Source: Austropuccinia psidii
Taxonomy: Eukaryota; Basidiomycota; Pucciniomycetes; Pucciniales; Sphaerophragmiaceae
Reading direction: 5' to 3'
Assembly: GCA_023105745.1 (NCBI GenBank)
Contig: JALGQZ010000001.1
Span: 53,057,162-53,121,161, forward strand
Length of the DNA stretch: 64,000 bases
In this document: positions 12,240 to 24,437 of the stretch, one piece after another
Numbering within the stretch: the stretch's first letter is position 1
Layout: each line of letters opens with the position of its first letter
Notes under the pieces: generated by a model
Seen by the model: the letters and a program-made list of their open reading frames with translations, nothing else
What the model was told of the DNA's origin: nothing
Databases searched by the model: none
Made by a program: the position numbers and the translations under genes

Positions 12240-13130
12240 GTTACCTTTTTTCTCAATGACCATCTATATTCACCATTTCATGTACAAGAGCAGCTCATTT
12301 AAAGTGGTTCAGGGGACATTTTCCAATGATTCTTGGAGAAATTGGTGTAATTCTTTGAGATTGTTTGGATAATAAAATTTTGATATATTTTCCTTAATAA
12401 GAATTCAAACATTTTTAATAAGGTTGAGATCAGGTGAGTGAGCACGAAAGTTAATTCTTATTAAGCCATTTTGTTCTTTCCATTGTTTTCTGACAATGGT
12501 TGTGTGGATGGGGGAATTGTGTTCCATGAATATAATTCAATCCCTACCTTGGATCTATGGTGAAGTCTACATACAATCAATTAAGGGGCTCATGGTGGTT
12601 TGATAGGATTGGAAAAAGGGGTCATGAATCCTTCCAATATCTTCACCATAGATCATTTAGAAGCACATATTCCTCCCCATATAACCACCAACTGTTGGCC
12701 AATTTCTCCAACAGCCATTTATCTCTTTTTTTTCTCCAAACTCAAACTTGATTTTATTTTTTACTTACACAGCTTATCAGAATTAGACAACAGTCATGAC
12801 AAACAAGAATGAAAATTTACCAAGTTTGAAAAATAACCTGGGCTGAATCATTGATTTTCCAGTTGATGTGGGCCTGGGAAAAGGTGAAGTGATCTTGAAA
12901 ATATTTGTGTTGGAGGTGAGGTTTCTTGGGTGTTATTAAAGATAGTTTTCTTATCTTATTAATGGTTTGATTCAAGACCTGTGAAGACATCAATCTCATT
13001 AATTGAGATACAGTAAGACAAAAACAGAAAACTATGATGTGGTTGAGCTGTTAGCAATTGTGTTCCTTGAGGATTAATGGTCAGCCAGTATTGACAGTCC
13101 CAATAAATTCAAACTTGTTCATTTTATTAT
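12240..13130 (-). pseudogene. Tc1/mariner transposase remnant, copy B
   Basis: The minus strand encodes pieces of a second Tc1/mariner transposase in several frames. Near 12820-12999 there is LITPKKPHLQ followed by AHINWKINDSAQVIF, the approach to the first catalytic Asp. Near 12500-12560 there is FMEHNSPIHT with the second acidic residue changed to His, and near 12400-12460 HSPDLNLIKNV in place of the usual SPDLNPIENVW. Stops and frameshifts separate the pieces. It belongs to a different subfamily from copies A and C, which carry MEDG and MNDG at the second Asp. Clearly dead. Confidence 0.75.
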
Positions 13131-13650
13131 AAATGTTTGTCCATAGAATCCCACACAGGTCAGAAATTACTTGATAGCTGAGTTCAGCTTCAATCATTCC
13201 CACTATTTATCCACAAAATTTGAAATCCAGGTAAGTAATCTGCTATGAAAAAAAAAATTACACAGGTCTTTGTTTGGATGAAGAAATGAAAAAAAAAACA
13301 AAATAAAAAGAAAACATAAACTAACCTCTTTGGAAAGAGGTGGGAGATGAGAGTTTTCAATTAGCTGGAGTTAAGGAGAAGTAATATAATTGAGTTGTTT
13401 AATAGTTTTAAGGCTAGTATTTATTTGAAGAGAGGATAAACTTTAAAAAAATATAAAAAATGAAAAGAAAATAGTTACAAACAAAGAAAGTAAAAATTAA
13501 GAGAAAAAAACACAAAAAAGAAGTTTGGGTAAGTGAATTTCCTATGACAAATATGACTATAAATCTAAGAGGTTGACCTATATTCTGCACACAGCCATGA
13601 GCTTGTACAAGTTCCAAGCCCACATTTGAATATTTATGGAAAGTAAATTT
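13131..13650. other. Short AT-rich spacer between mariner copies
   Basis: AT-rich sequence between the upstream end of copy B and the presumed left end of copy C. The frame at 13414-13623 on the minus strand is a hydrophobic, Phe-rich translation of AT-rich DNA and I do not call it a gene. Confidence 0.4.
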
Positions 13651-14512
13651 ACTGTATTATGCAGTTCCTTCCAATTTAGATCCAAACAAAAAATAATTCA
13701 AACTTGTACCTGTGTTTTTTTTTTGTTTATAAATTAATAAATTTTTTTAATTTTATTTTGAATTTTTTTTAACTCATCTGAAAGATTTTCACCCCAATTT
13801 TTTCAAACCTTGTCTTAGTTTTTTTTTTTAATTTTTTTTTGTAACCAATAATTGCTCTTCAAATCAAAACACCAACAGAATCTTTTCTTTGATTTTGTGT
13901 TTTAATGTCACATTTATCTTATTGGGAGTTTTTATGATGGACCATGAATATAAATAATCAATAATTTTTTCAATTGTAACTGGCTTATAAAGGCTCATTT
14001 GGTGCTAATAAGTATAGTAATAGTAACTAAATATTTCTCCTAATATGCTTCCCTATAAGAATAAAGGAATTCAAAGGAATATTATAGTAATGTTTGATTC
14101 AGGCTCCTAAATCCAAATTATTTCCCAATATTTGGGTGTACCACCCACAAATGTTTATGATCTTATCCAAAAAATTTACAAATCTTGGTAATATAGAAAG
14201 CCTACCTATAACAGGCCAGATTTAAATTTGAATGAATGAGAATTACAAGAATTAGAAATATTTTTTCAATATAATTTTTGTGATAAATTAGTTTCAATCA
14301 AGAAAATTCTGAACATAAATCTTTAAATCAATAATTTTTTCAAGGAAATGCATTAATTAGGAAAAATTTAATTTATTTTAATTAAAAAAACTTATCTGAG
14401 TCCTTGACATATGAAACTTTGGTTGGAATTTTCTCAAGACCACCTCCATTGGACTATTTATTATTGTACCAGGGTTTTTTGGAGTGAAAAATCTTCATTT
14501 GAGCTAGGTGAG
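13651..14512 (+). mobile_element. Tc1/mariner copy C, left part (interrupted by E1)
   Basis: The 5' part of a mariner copy on the plus strand. The left end shows ACTGTA followed by CCTTCCAATTTAGATCCAAA, which is inverted and related to the right end at about 36196-36231. The helix-turn-helix region reads IQIISQYLGVPPTN near 14115-14160. The text then runs to KSSFELGE near 14480-14510, just after the first catalytic position. It stops exactly at E1, whose target duplication gtgag is 14508-14512, and continues at 35480. Joining the two parts gives the same order as copy A read on its minus strand. Several stops show that it was already dead or has decayed since. Confidence 0.8.
14508..14512. 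repeat. Target site duplication of E1 (left copy, gtgag)
   Basis: Five bases gtgag flank E1 here and at 35480-35484. The intact site in mariner copy A has a single GTGAG at the matching position. Confidence 0.9.
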
Positions 14513-16431
14513 TGTAAGATGTGACTATGAAACTGATGATAATATTACTATTAATCAACAGTACTATGTCTGTTCTTATGAAATATAATAATAAAAATTA
14601 TTATAACCACAATTAAATAATTATAAAATTATTTCTTTCACGTGTTATACACTACTAGTGATTATAACAGTGAGCAGTAATTGTCTACAAGAATCAATTA
14701 CAAGAAGAATTTAATAATAAAAACTTCTTTTATTAAAATAATAAAATTATTTTAATATATAATTATCTTTTACAAGAATAATTATAAAGATAATTCTTTA
14801 AGAAAACTATTACTAGAGAAAAACTTCAAGAATTAAAGATAAATGAGTCACTAATACTCCAAAGAACTTATTGATAGATAAAAGCAGAGAAATTTGACGT
14901 GGAATTGTGGATTTAAGGGATCAAAAGGATTTATAACAATATTACAACAATATATAGTTGGATTCTATGATTTCACGTCTTTCTGATTGATTCTGAAAGA
15001 TTAAAACACTTAAGAATAGTTGAACTAATACTTACTTGTTGGTAATAAAGATTTAATAAATTGATAAGATGATTCTTGGAAAAAACAGCAAGAGGAGGCC
15101 TCTTTTAAGTCAACAACAGCTCACAGAGGCGTGCCATGGAGCAAACTGAAAAACCAGTGAGTGAGAAAACAATAAACCTTTTTGGATTATTGATTGCATC
15201 ATCAGTTGTCACATAAGATTATCATAATTACTTAATTGATGCTTTTACGTGACTACCAACCCCAATATGGTTAAGAATAAAAGGAGTAACACTTGTAAAT
15301 CTTCTTTTATTCTAAAATAATCATTGATTTCTCAAAGTTATCAATGTTATTGCCAATTTCATCACAGGTTGTAATTACTGTGAATTTTTGAAGATTCAGT
15401 GTTTCACGTAGAATAACCAAAAATGGACTGTAAGTAAAACTTTTAATTTTACTAGTAAAACTGTAATTCTTTTTGGTTGTACCATAGATAATACAGTTCT
15501 CCTTTAGTCCTGAAAGTTTCAGAAGGATTCATTAATAATTGTATTTTTAATGAATTTTTGAAGTTTTTACCTTATTTCTACGTAGAATTGCAAATAGCAG
15601 TGTTTTGCTGGTTGCTATGAGGTAAATCAATGAATATGGGTCCCAAAAGGGTTTTAATTACTCTTTTGGGGTTTATCCATGGAAAGTCATTAGTAATTGA
15701 CATGGTTACAGGAGTGTAAGTAGCTCATTACCTCCTTGGCACGTCAAAATAGCAGGTTATTTGCTATTTTCAGGTGTTTTACAGTAGTTGTAACTTGGTA
15801 ACCAAGTTCCCAAAGAGTTTTAGTTTACCAATTAGGCCAAGATGAGCCATGGATCCATGCTCTGGAGCTATCCACGCCTCTGAGGCCTCAGAAGTTGGGT
15901 ACCCTGGCTCTCTTTGATGTCTTTTGTCCCCCTTGCCTATTTTTTATGTCAAAATAGTAATTTAAGCTTAAAGTGAGATATCCACTATGGGTGTACCAAA
16001 AGTCCATGTAAGAATACCATGATATTAAGTGCTCAAAACATGCATAACACTATTCTTAGTGTATATGTAACATGGGATTTCACACTTTCCCATTATTTCG
16101 GCTAAAAATCAAGAAAAACAAAAATTTTCACGGATCTTTTATGTGGTATTAATGATGTGGTATTGAAGTATTTTCCATTTTACCACCTCAAATACTTAAA
16201 TTGAGCTTATTCACTCTATGGAGCTACCCTAGGTGAAATTTTGTGTAGAATCCAAATCTGGTCTTAAATCCATGGATTTACTTACTCAATAAAAAGTTAT
16301 TCATCTTTTCTGAAATTGAAAATGATGAATTTTGGATATATGCATAACTTATGAGTTGTGCATAATTCAAAATTTGTTTTTAAGATAATTGTGGCCTATT
16401 TGGGTATGTAAAATATACCTCAAGGCTCACA
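14513..16431 (-). repeat. 3' LTR of E1
   Basis: 1,919 bp, the same length as its partner at 33561-35479. On the minus strand it begins TGTGAGCC and ends CTTACA. Differences from the partner are few and mostly single bases, for example a T/G at about 14798 and a C/T at about 15504. Remaining CG sites are mostly in ACGT contexts. Confidence 0.93.
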
Positions 16432-16571
16432 TTCCCTCCCACCAAAAAATAAAATTGTACTACAATTTTATTAGTGATAAAAGAATAAGGCCCCAAAGGG
16501 GGTTAATGTCCACTGTCCAACCTCTTCACATTACTCAGATCAAGTAATTTAAAGCACATTTATAGACATAT

Positions 16572-19500
16572 TCAGGCTTGTGGCCTTCTTTCATGTCTAA
16601 ATCTTCTCAAGAGTTTATCTGAGTCAGGTATTTCTGATTCTGCCATCCATTCATCTTCATGTACTGGATTCCTATATCTGACAAGATATTCTCTTTGATT
16701 TTTACCCCTAAGTCTCCTTTCTTTAATGACCTTCTTTATCTTTTTGTCTTCATTCTGTTCCACAGGTGGTACAGTTAAAGGAGTTGGGTTCCTTAAAGGA
16801 AACAGTTCTTGATCAGCTGGTTGATAAGGCTTTATCAAGCTGACTGGAAATGTGGGGTGTTTATTTTCCAATTCACCACTCAATTCCACCTGAACTGCAT
16901 TGGTTCCATGTAAGGCAACAATAACAAAAGGTCCTACATAAGAATCTTTAAGTTTCTTTGGGCCTTTGATATTATTAAAATTCAAGGTTGAAACTAAAAC
17001 TAAGTCCCCTACTTTGAAGTCTGGTACTTTACGACTCTTGTCCCACTTCTGTTTTGCATAATCAAAAGCATCATCCATACTTTGTTTTGCATGATGTTTT
17101 ACTTTATCAAGAATTATCTTGAAGCTGGAAGCTGTAGGATGAATGTCAATCAAGTCTTTCCTCAGTGTGTCTGCTGGGAGTCTTGGATTCCATCCTTTTT
17201 CTAACATAGCAGGAGTTTGTCCTGTGGAAGAATGGACTGATGTCTTGTATGCCAATTCTAATGCAGGTATCAGAGTGCACCAGTCATGGGTAAAGCCATC
17301 TGAGTCTTTGAATTCTAATCCATAAGCACAGAATCTCCTGATCATGTCTTCTAAAGTTTGAATCATCCTCTCTGCTAGCCCATCTGTTTGAGGGTGATAT
17401 GCTGTAGAGAATGATAACTTAGTCCCAAACAATCTATGAAGATTGGTCCAAAGTGCAGATGTGAATTTGGGATCTCTGTCACTTATGATATTCTTAAATA
17501 ATCCTGTATTAGAAATAACTCTACTCCATAAAAGAAGAGCTGTATCCATAGCAGTGTCATATTTATGACATGGTAAGAATATGGGAGTCTTGCTATATCT
17601 GTCTACAATGACTGAACAAGCATCATAGCTTTTGTGACCACTTGGAAGAAGTACTGTGACCCAATCCATGTGAGCAACTTCCCAAGGGGATTTTGGCTCT
17701 TGAATATGAATCATTAGTCCATATTTCTTGTTTGTACTCCTGTTTGCTTTTTGGCATCTATCACAGGTATGGCAATACTCAATGGTTTCTTTTCTCCAAG
17801 ATGGCCACCATGCACAGTTCTTCACTTTTTCAAGTGTTCTGTCTTCTGATAGGTGTCCAGAGTAAATGCTATCATGGCATTCATGAAGAATGGTATTGAT
17901 AAGAAATCTACTACACAGTGTCATCACACAAGAATGTTTTGTTCTATGGTAAATAATCCCATCAAACAAGTGAAATCTTCCTTCAGAATAGGAATTTTTC
18001 CAAACTTCATCTAGTGCATTAACCAAAGATGTGTCTTTGCAGTCTTTATCCAATAAAGAAGTCAAGATATGGCAATTCTTGTCTTGTTTATAAGACTCTC
18101 TGACCTCTTCAAAGAATTCAGTCCCAATATCAGTTATGTTAATTCCTTCAATTGGAATCTGTGGTTCAGCTTCCAAAGGTACATAAGCTGGGTTATCAGG
18201 GGTGTTGGCTAAAGCCCATCTACTAAGTCCATCAGCATTTTTGTGAATGTTTCCTGCTTTATGAACTATAGTCATGTTTCCTCTATATTCTTGAATGGCT
18301 ATTTGCCATCTCAACATATGTCTGTTGGGAGTTTTCATGTTAAGAAGTGATTTCATGGCATTACAGTCAGTTATTACTTCAAAAACACTGCCATCAAGGT
18401 AATAGTGTAATTTCTCAAGTGCCCATACTAAACATAAGCACTCCATTTGGCTTGCACCATATCTGGCTTCTGTTGGTTTGATTTGTCTTGAGATATAACA
18501 AACTGGTCCTTCTGTAGGTTTGTCATCAATAATTTGGACTTGATGTAGGGATGCCCCTAATCCATCTCCAGATGCATCAATGTACAACTTAAAAGGAATA
18601 TTCCAGTCAGGCATGAGGAGTAAAGGTGCTTCTGTAAGGGCTTTCTTTATCTTCTCATAAGCTTTAATTCTTTCCTGTGTCATCTCAAATACAGTCTGTT
18701 GATCACAGATTCTATAGAGTGACTTGGCTAGAATTGCAAAATCTTTCAAGTGTTGCCTATAGTAACTAGCAAATCCAAGAAAAGACATCATTTCTTTTTT
18801 ATTCTGGGGTATTGGCTTAAGTAACACTGCTGCCACTTTATTTTTGTCAATACCCAAGCTCAAACCAGAAACAACATGTCCTAATGCTTTGAGTTCTTCA
18901 AAACCAAAATTGCATTTCTTAAGTGAAATTTTCATGTTCACTTCTGCAACTTTATGAAGTACTCTTGCAAGTCTTTCAAGGTGCAAAGACCATGAGTCAG
19001 AACATATAATAATATCATCAATATAAATGATAAGCCATCCTTCAGACAATTCTGTGGGGAAGATGGTATTCATCATTCTTTGATAATGAGATGGAGCATT
19101 TTTAATTCCAAATGGCATTCTAAGATACTCATAAATACCACAGTGAGTAATAATTCTAAGTAGTTTCCTAGCTTTAGGCGTCAAAAATTTTTGATGGAAG
19201 CCTTTTAATGCATCCATTGATGTGATATACTTGGCTTTAGACAATTTAGTCAAGGTTTCTTGGATCCTAGGGATTGGATACCTATCTGGAACTGTGTAGG
19301 TATTCAAAGCTCTAAAATCTCCAACCATTCTTGACTTATCATTATGCCATGCAATAATAACAGGTGTTGTCACTTCAACTTCTTCATTATGGCCTACTTT
19401 CCTTAGCACACCAAGTTGGATCAACTCTTGGATATGTTTTTCCAAGGCTTCTCTAGCTCTGGGACTGGCTGGATAAGCTGGTCTTCTAAGTACTGGAGGA

Positions 19501-21909
19501 TATGGTCTATCAATATTAAGAGTAATATCAATTTCATGTCCTCTTATAGCACCTAATGGTTCATTATCAGATGCAAATGCATTATTGTATGTATATAATA
19601 CATCAATGAGTTCATTCCTCATCTTTGGTGACAATGATGGATTAATTTGTGCTTCAACAAGTTGTTTAGACACAAATTCATCTTTGTGAGTATCTTTGAC
19701 AGAAGATACTACAGATATCTGTTTTGGCATATTGGAGAAAGCAAATTTCTGCCTTTTGTTATCTCCAATTGTGAAATATCTGTCTTTATGGTTATTTATA
19801 TCAATACCATAAATATTCAAGTAATCATTTCCAAGAATGATGTGCTGAGATTTGCAATTATCCATTACTACAATCTCAGTTTTCATTCTTACACTTCCTG
19901 CTGGATGTGGGAATACAATATTAGTGTCCAATATGCCCAAGGGGTACGTATTGTTACTGGCACTACTGAATTGTACACCTTCTATTGGTAATAGATGGTC
20001 TTTACATTCAGGAAGTATAATTTGGAGATAATCTTTGCCAACACATGTGCAAAATGCTCCTGTATCCAAATTTACTTTGGCTTCAATATCACTCATCAGA
20101 ACTGATGTGATACAGGATGCTCCAGCAGTATAACCCTTTCCTCTAGCAGGTTTAGTTTTATACATTCTGGCATCTTGGATATTGATCAGGTTGCAGCAAT
20201 CCTCACTGTACTGTGGCAAGTGGGTATGGACTTCTGTGACCTCAAAGAAAGCTGAAATGTTTTCAATGGGATAGTCCTCCATTGGTGTATCTTCAGAGAC
20301 TGCAGAATCTTGATCAGACTCTTCTTTCTCTTCAGTACACTGAATTTCTTCAATGATTTGACCTTCGTTGATCTTTGTCTTCTTAGGGCAAGTGTTGGCT
20401 AAATGTGAAGTACTTCCACATTTATGACACTTCAAGACAGGTCTTTCTGGTCTTCTTTCCTCTCTAGGAATCTTTGAGACTATTTTGGACTCTATTGGGT
20501 TTCTAATCCAAGTCTTACCAATTCTTGTTCTGGTAATGATATCTTCCATAGCATTAATGTAGTCCTCTGTTGAACAGGGCTCTACACATCTGATTTTGAT
20601 AGCATGTTCCAGTTCTCCTCCACACTTTCTTAATATTTTCATATTAATCATAGGGTCAGACATATCTGGGTGTAAAGCAGATAATCTGTCTTTTTGTTTG
20701 AAGAACCAAGTAAGTGGTTTGTCTTTTTCTGAGTTAAAAATGGCACTTTCAAAAGCATTCTCCATTTTAAACCTCCAAGAATTATTGGCCCATTTGGTAA
20801 TCACTTCAGATTTCCACCAAGACCAGTCATGTCTTCCATGATCTATTCTCATTTTGTAATACCATTTCTTTGCAGTCTTGGTAAACAGACAATGTAATTT
20901 TCCTACTATGATTTCATCAGGTATATTAAAGTCTTCTTGCAACATATCAATAGTCCTGATGAATTCAATATGGTTGTATTCTCCTTCACCAGAGAATGTT
21001 GGCCATTCTTCTAATTTTGGAATATCCTTTGCAGAAATAACATTTTCTCCTAAGAATGGAGTCAAACTCTCTTTAACAGAAAGTTTTTCTTCAGTCAAAG
21101 GTGTAGAATGCCTTGGCATATGTGGTTCATGATTCTTATGTATTTGCTCCACACTTGCAATTATTTCATTCTTTAATTTCTGTCTCTCACTATCACTTTT
21201 TGCTAAATGTATAGCAAATTGATTGGTGTTCTTAACTATTTGTAAGACATGGTCTTCAAGAGTTTTAAGTCTATCATTTACTTTAAAAATGGAAGGATCC
21301 TCTGTGTCATTATTTTGACATTGATTCTCAATTCTATCACAAGCATTGCTAATTGACTCAAGGGTGACAGTTGTCAGTTGACGCCATTCAGAATGTTGTT
21401 TGTCATTTTTGTTTAAATCATAGATGTCTAATGTAATTTGCTTCAACTTTGACTCAAGTTTGCCAGTTTCTACACTAATACTTCTATGTACATCATTTAT
21501 TTGCGTGGAAAAGTCCTGTTCATCCTTTCCTGCTCCTTGGCTGTGAATTCCATAAGAGTTCTGGCCATATTGAAGACACTGTCCACTGCTGAAGGCTCCA
21601 ATCTGGGGATCCTGTACCCTTGTGGGTAAGGTCTGTGCCAATTGGCTTTGCCTTTGCCCTTGCCTTGATGGTTCTTGGGACCTCTCTGTTTCTTTTGAGG
21701 TCCTTTGGGCTTGTCCTTGGATGCTTCTGGAGCTGGTTTGGAGCTGGTAGATGCCACTGGTGCCTCTGTCTCCAAAGTTGGAGTCATTTCCAACTCTTTC
21801 TTCTGGTCTATGGATAAAAGACTCTGGTTCTTCAACCAATTCTTTATCTTTTTGACCTTGTCTTTGCAAGACAGGGGGCTCCAACCTCCTAAGAGTTCTA
21901 TGGTCTTCT
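16572..21909 (-). CDS. E1 gag-pol polyprotein, main part (cut by E2)
   Basis: A continuous frame of 1,779 codons on the minus strand; the N-terminal 122 codons lie beyond E2 at 32612-32976, and the parts join in frame across the target site to 1,900 codons. The open frame seen today runs 14 codons further into the E2 LTR, which is an artefact. In order: a coiled-coil-like stretch, a capsid region (about 21000-20550), a CCHC knuckle (20429-20388, [14 protein letters not shown]), an aspartic protease with LDTGA (20069-20055), reverse transcriptase with YIDD (19025-19014), RNase H (LYIDASGDG near 18580), integrase with an HHCC finger and D-D-35-E core (near 17666, 17480 and 17372), a GPF motif and a C-terminal chromodomain. 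All catalytic residues I looked for are present. The first part (21909-21497) also encodes ORF1 in another frame. Confidence 0.95.
21497..21909 (-). CDS. E1 ORF1, 3' part of exon c (overlaps gag-pol in another frame)
   Basis: Here the minus strand is open in two frames. One is gag-pol. The other continues exon c of the spliced ORF1 from 32767-32612 and ends in TAA at 21497-21499. Rejoined across the E2 target site, exon c is 569 nt and stays in phase (188 residues). This part contains [18 protein letters not shown], then EAPVASTS, a Lys/Gln/Pro-rich basic stretch, YRIPR and [11 protein letters not shown] near the end. EAPVASTS and [11 protein letters not shown] recur unchanged in E2 although the bases differ. 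I know no family for it. The basic middle suggests nucleic-acid binding, but that is a guess. Confidence 0.65.
21905..21909. repeat. Target site duplication of E2 (left copy, cttct)
   Basis: Five bases cttct precede E2 here and recur directly after it at 32607-32611. Removing E2 and one copy restores both overlapping frames of E1. Confidence 0.92.
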
Positions 21910-23934
21910 TGTGAGCCTTTGAGATATGACCACATACCCAATAAGGTCACAAAAAGATTAAGAATAATTATACCTTTAATATAATTATACTAAAATTACT
22001 TAGAATAATTATACATTAAAATTAATTACTTAAATATACAAAAAATACCATAAATTAACACAAAAATTGGTTTAACTTAAAAACCAATGAATAAACATGT
22101 AAAATAAATTATACCATTGGATTCCTCATGGAAAAATACACATATACCATTTTTATGGCATATCTGTGAAGTCAATATTTAATGAATTATAAGGTATAAT
22201 ACCTTATAAAAACCATAAAATCCTATTTATCTCAGAAACCAATGAAACAACATGTGAAATAAATTGTACCAGTGGATTCCCCATAGAAATCCACACATAA
22301 AACAATTAATAAGCTAATTCTCAAAGTCAATACTTAAGGAATTATCCTGAATATATGCACTTTTTTGGTCAACGCATATATTCAAGGATCATAGCTAATA
22401 TCTTCTAAACTATACATGATAGAATGATGAACCAAAAATAAAGTTACCACGTAATTACTGTGAGAACACAGAAATGAACTTTATTTTACAAATTATAAAC
22501 AAGGTTAAAACCTATGATGAAATATTGATAAAAATCAACAGAGCTGTTGACCACTTTGTTGTGAAAGTGGTCCAAACTTAAAAAAAAGTATACAGTTGGA
22601 TTCTACTAGTTCATTCGTGAAGAATGATGTAATTTTTATTATTAAATTCAGGGTATAACCCCCTGAAATCAAGGTTTGAAGTTTAAAATATTGAATTTCG
22701 ACAGAAAAGGTGAGTTACAAGAAAAATCATCAAAATTAGAGTTTTTATGATGTAATGATAAGCTCTTGGCAGCATAATAAGGTTATGCCAGGCTATCAGA
22801 ATTCACTCTCTGAATTGCTGTAGCGTGTAAATCTTAAAAGTTATTGAAGATCAAAGTTTGAGCTTAAATTGAGCAGTTATGATCACCTACTGTAACCTTA
22901 AATTAAGTTTAACAGTCACAAGAGTGATAAAATTGGTGAATACTATTAGTTTATGATTAAAACTAATAAAATCCACGAAATTTGGGGTTCTGCCAAGCCT
23001 CTGATGTCATCAAACTTAAAGTTACAGTGATAACTTTAAATAATGGTGCAATAATGATGTAAGATGGTTTGATCATGATGTAATCACCCTCAAACCTTAA
23101 AATATTGATCAATTCCAGTGGATATGATCAGTACACGTCTACTAGAAGCCTGTTGGACTCTAGGAGGGAGGTATTTACTATAAATAGAGCTCTTTTTACT
23201 CTATTTTCCCCTCAGACGCATCAAAAACATTAAATCAATTAAATCAAAAGGTAATTTTCTTTATTCTTTATATATAAAAGCATTATATTATTAAAGACCA
23301 AAGACCACCTTGCTATAATCATTCATTTTGACGTGATTAAATCATTTATTTAATTGTTTTTGTTAAAAATCTCTCTAAAACTCATTTCCACGTAAAAATC
23401 CAGAATAATTTGTAATTTTCTTTATTTTTATTGTAAATACAATTTGAAAAGGTTGTATTTATATTTTTTGGCGTAAAATACTTCAAAATTATCATATGAA
23501 GTGTTAAAAGTAGGTTATTCTCTCTTATTATAATAATTTCTCTATTATTACTCTCTTAATAACTCTTTAATTAATATAAATAGTATTTATATTAATTCAT
23601 AACTTTAATATTAGTAATATTATTGTTATTAATTGTTTTTTATTAATAAAAAACAATTTTTTACGCCTTTATTATTTGTTGGTAACAATAATAAAGAGCT
23701 TTTTAATATATTAATTATTTTATATTAATATATTTATTTATTATATTATATTTTCATAATATAAATTATATTATTATATTTATTTAATAATATAATTATT
23801 TTACGCCATAATAATAATAATTATTTATTATTATTATATTTTTAATCTTATTTATTCAATTTATAAGGACATTAAGAGTACAATAAGTAATAAATTAGTA
23901 ATTTTTACTTATTGTTTCATAGTCAAACCATACA
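21910..23934 (+). repeat. 5' LTR of E2
   Basis: 2,025 bp, TGTGAGCC to TTACA/ATACA. It carries a TATA box (23179-23187) and, towards the 3' end, a very AT-rich palindromic region (about 23570-23860). The motif TTTTACGCC occurs there at 23659-23667 and 23799-23807, and its inverse GGCGTAAAA at 23470-23478. It keeps about 13 CG sites, while the coding region has none that I could find. Confidence 0.95.
23179..23187 (+). promoter_or_regulatory. TATA box of the E2 5' LTR promoter
   Basis: TATAAATAG, followed about 30 bp later by a C/T-rich stretch ending CCCCTCAGACGC, a likely transcription start region. The same box is in the 3' LTR at 31851-31859. A possible splice donor (AAAAG|GTAATT) follows at 23251. 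In E1 the matching layout is TTAAAA (34156-34151, minus) with the donor GTAAGT at 34083, at nearly the same spacing of about 70 nt. Confidence 0.6.
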
Positions 23935-23936
23935 TT

Positions 23937-23952
23937 TGGGGGCCTGGCCGTG
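23937..23952 (+). other. Primer binding site of E2
   Basis: TGGGGGCCTGGCCGTG, two bases after the LTR end, begins with the TGG expected for pairing with a tRNA CCA end. The identical 16 bases occur at the matching site of E1 (33558-33543, minus), although the LTRs of the two elements are otherwise different. I could not assign the tRNA. Confidence 0.65.
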
Positions 23953-24062
23953 ATATTTACTTAAAAGACCTTTAAAAAGATTCTATTTGGGTTTATCCAA
24001 TAATAAATTATATTTATAATCATAAATTATATAATAATTTTATATTTTATTGATTTTAAAAG

Positions 24063-24150
24063 CTATTGAGGCATTTGGAAAGCAATTGTACTGTCTTACA
24101 CGTGGTTTTTCACATCCTTAGACTTGCAAGAACTTTCTTTGAGTGACTCT
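24063..24150 (+). promoter_or_regulatory. Conserved non-coding leader block of E2
   Basis: Between the primer binding site and ORF1, E1 and E2 are AT-rich and unalike except for this block. They share ATTGAGG.ATTTGG, then TACTGT, TTACACGTGG, a T run, CACATCC, and TTCTTTGAGT.ACTC, with similar spacing. The E1 copy is 33415-33326 on the minus strand. Such a block between primer site and gag is where packaging or dimerisation signals are usually found; that role is an inference. It would be removed from the proposed spliced ORF1 mRNA. Confidence 0.5.
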
Positions 24151-24437
24151 AGTGATTAAAAAAGATATTTTATAAATTAAAAATAATTTTATTATAATTT
24201 AATTTTATAAGAATCATATTCTTTTTTATTTTATTCTTTAAAAAATAAAAAATACATAAAAAATATTAAAAAATATTAAAAACCAATAAAAAAAGTTATT
24301 TTTATTCATTTTTTATTCATTTCTTTATTTTATTTCAATTTTTTAAGATATAAAGCAATTTCTACGTGGAAAATTGCCATATCTTGCCAAAAATAACACT
24401 TCTTATATAAAGACTTATATTTATTTGTCTTTTTTAG

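Noticed and set aside
17143..21817. Several plus-strand frames in this interval (e.g. 17143-17325, 19647-19991, 20596-20841, 21620-21817)
   Set aside because: They are antisense shadows of the E1 gag-pol frame.
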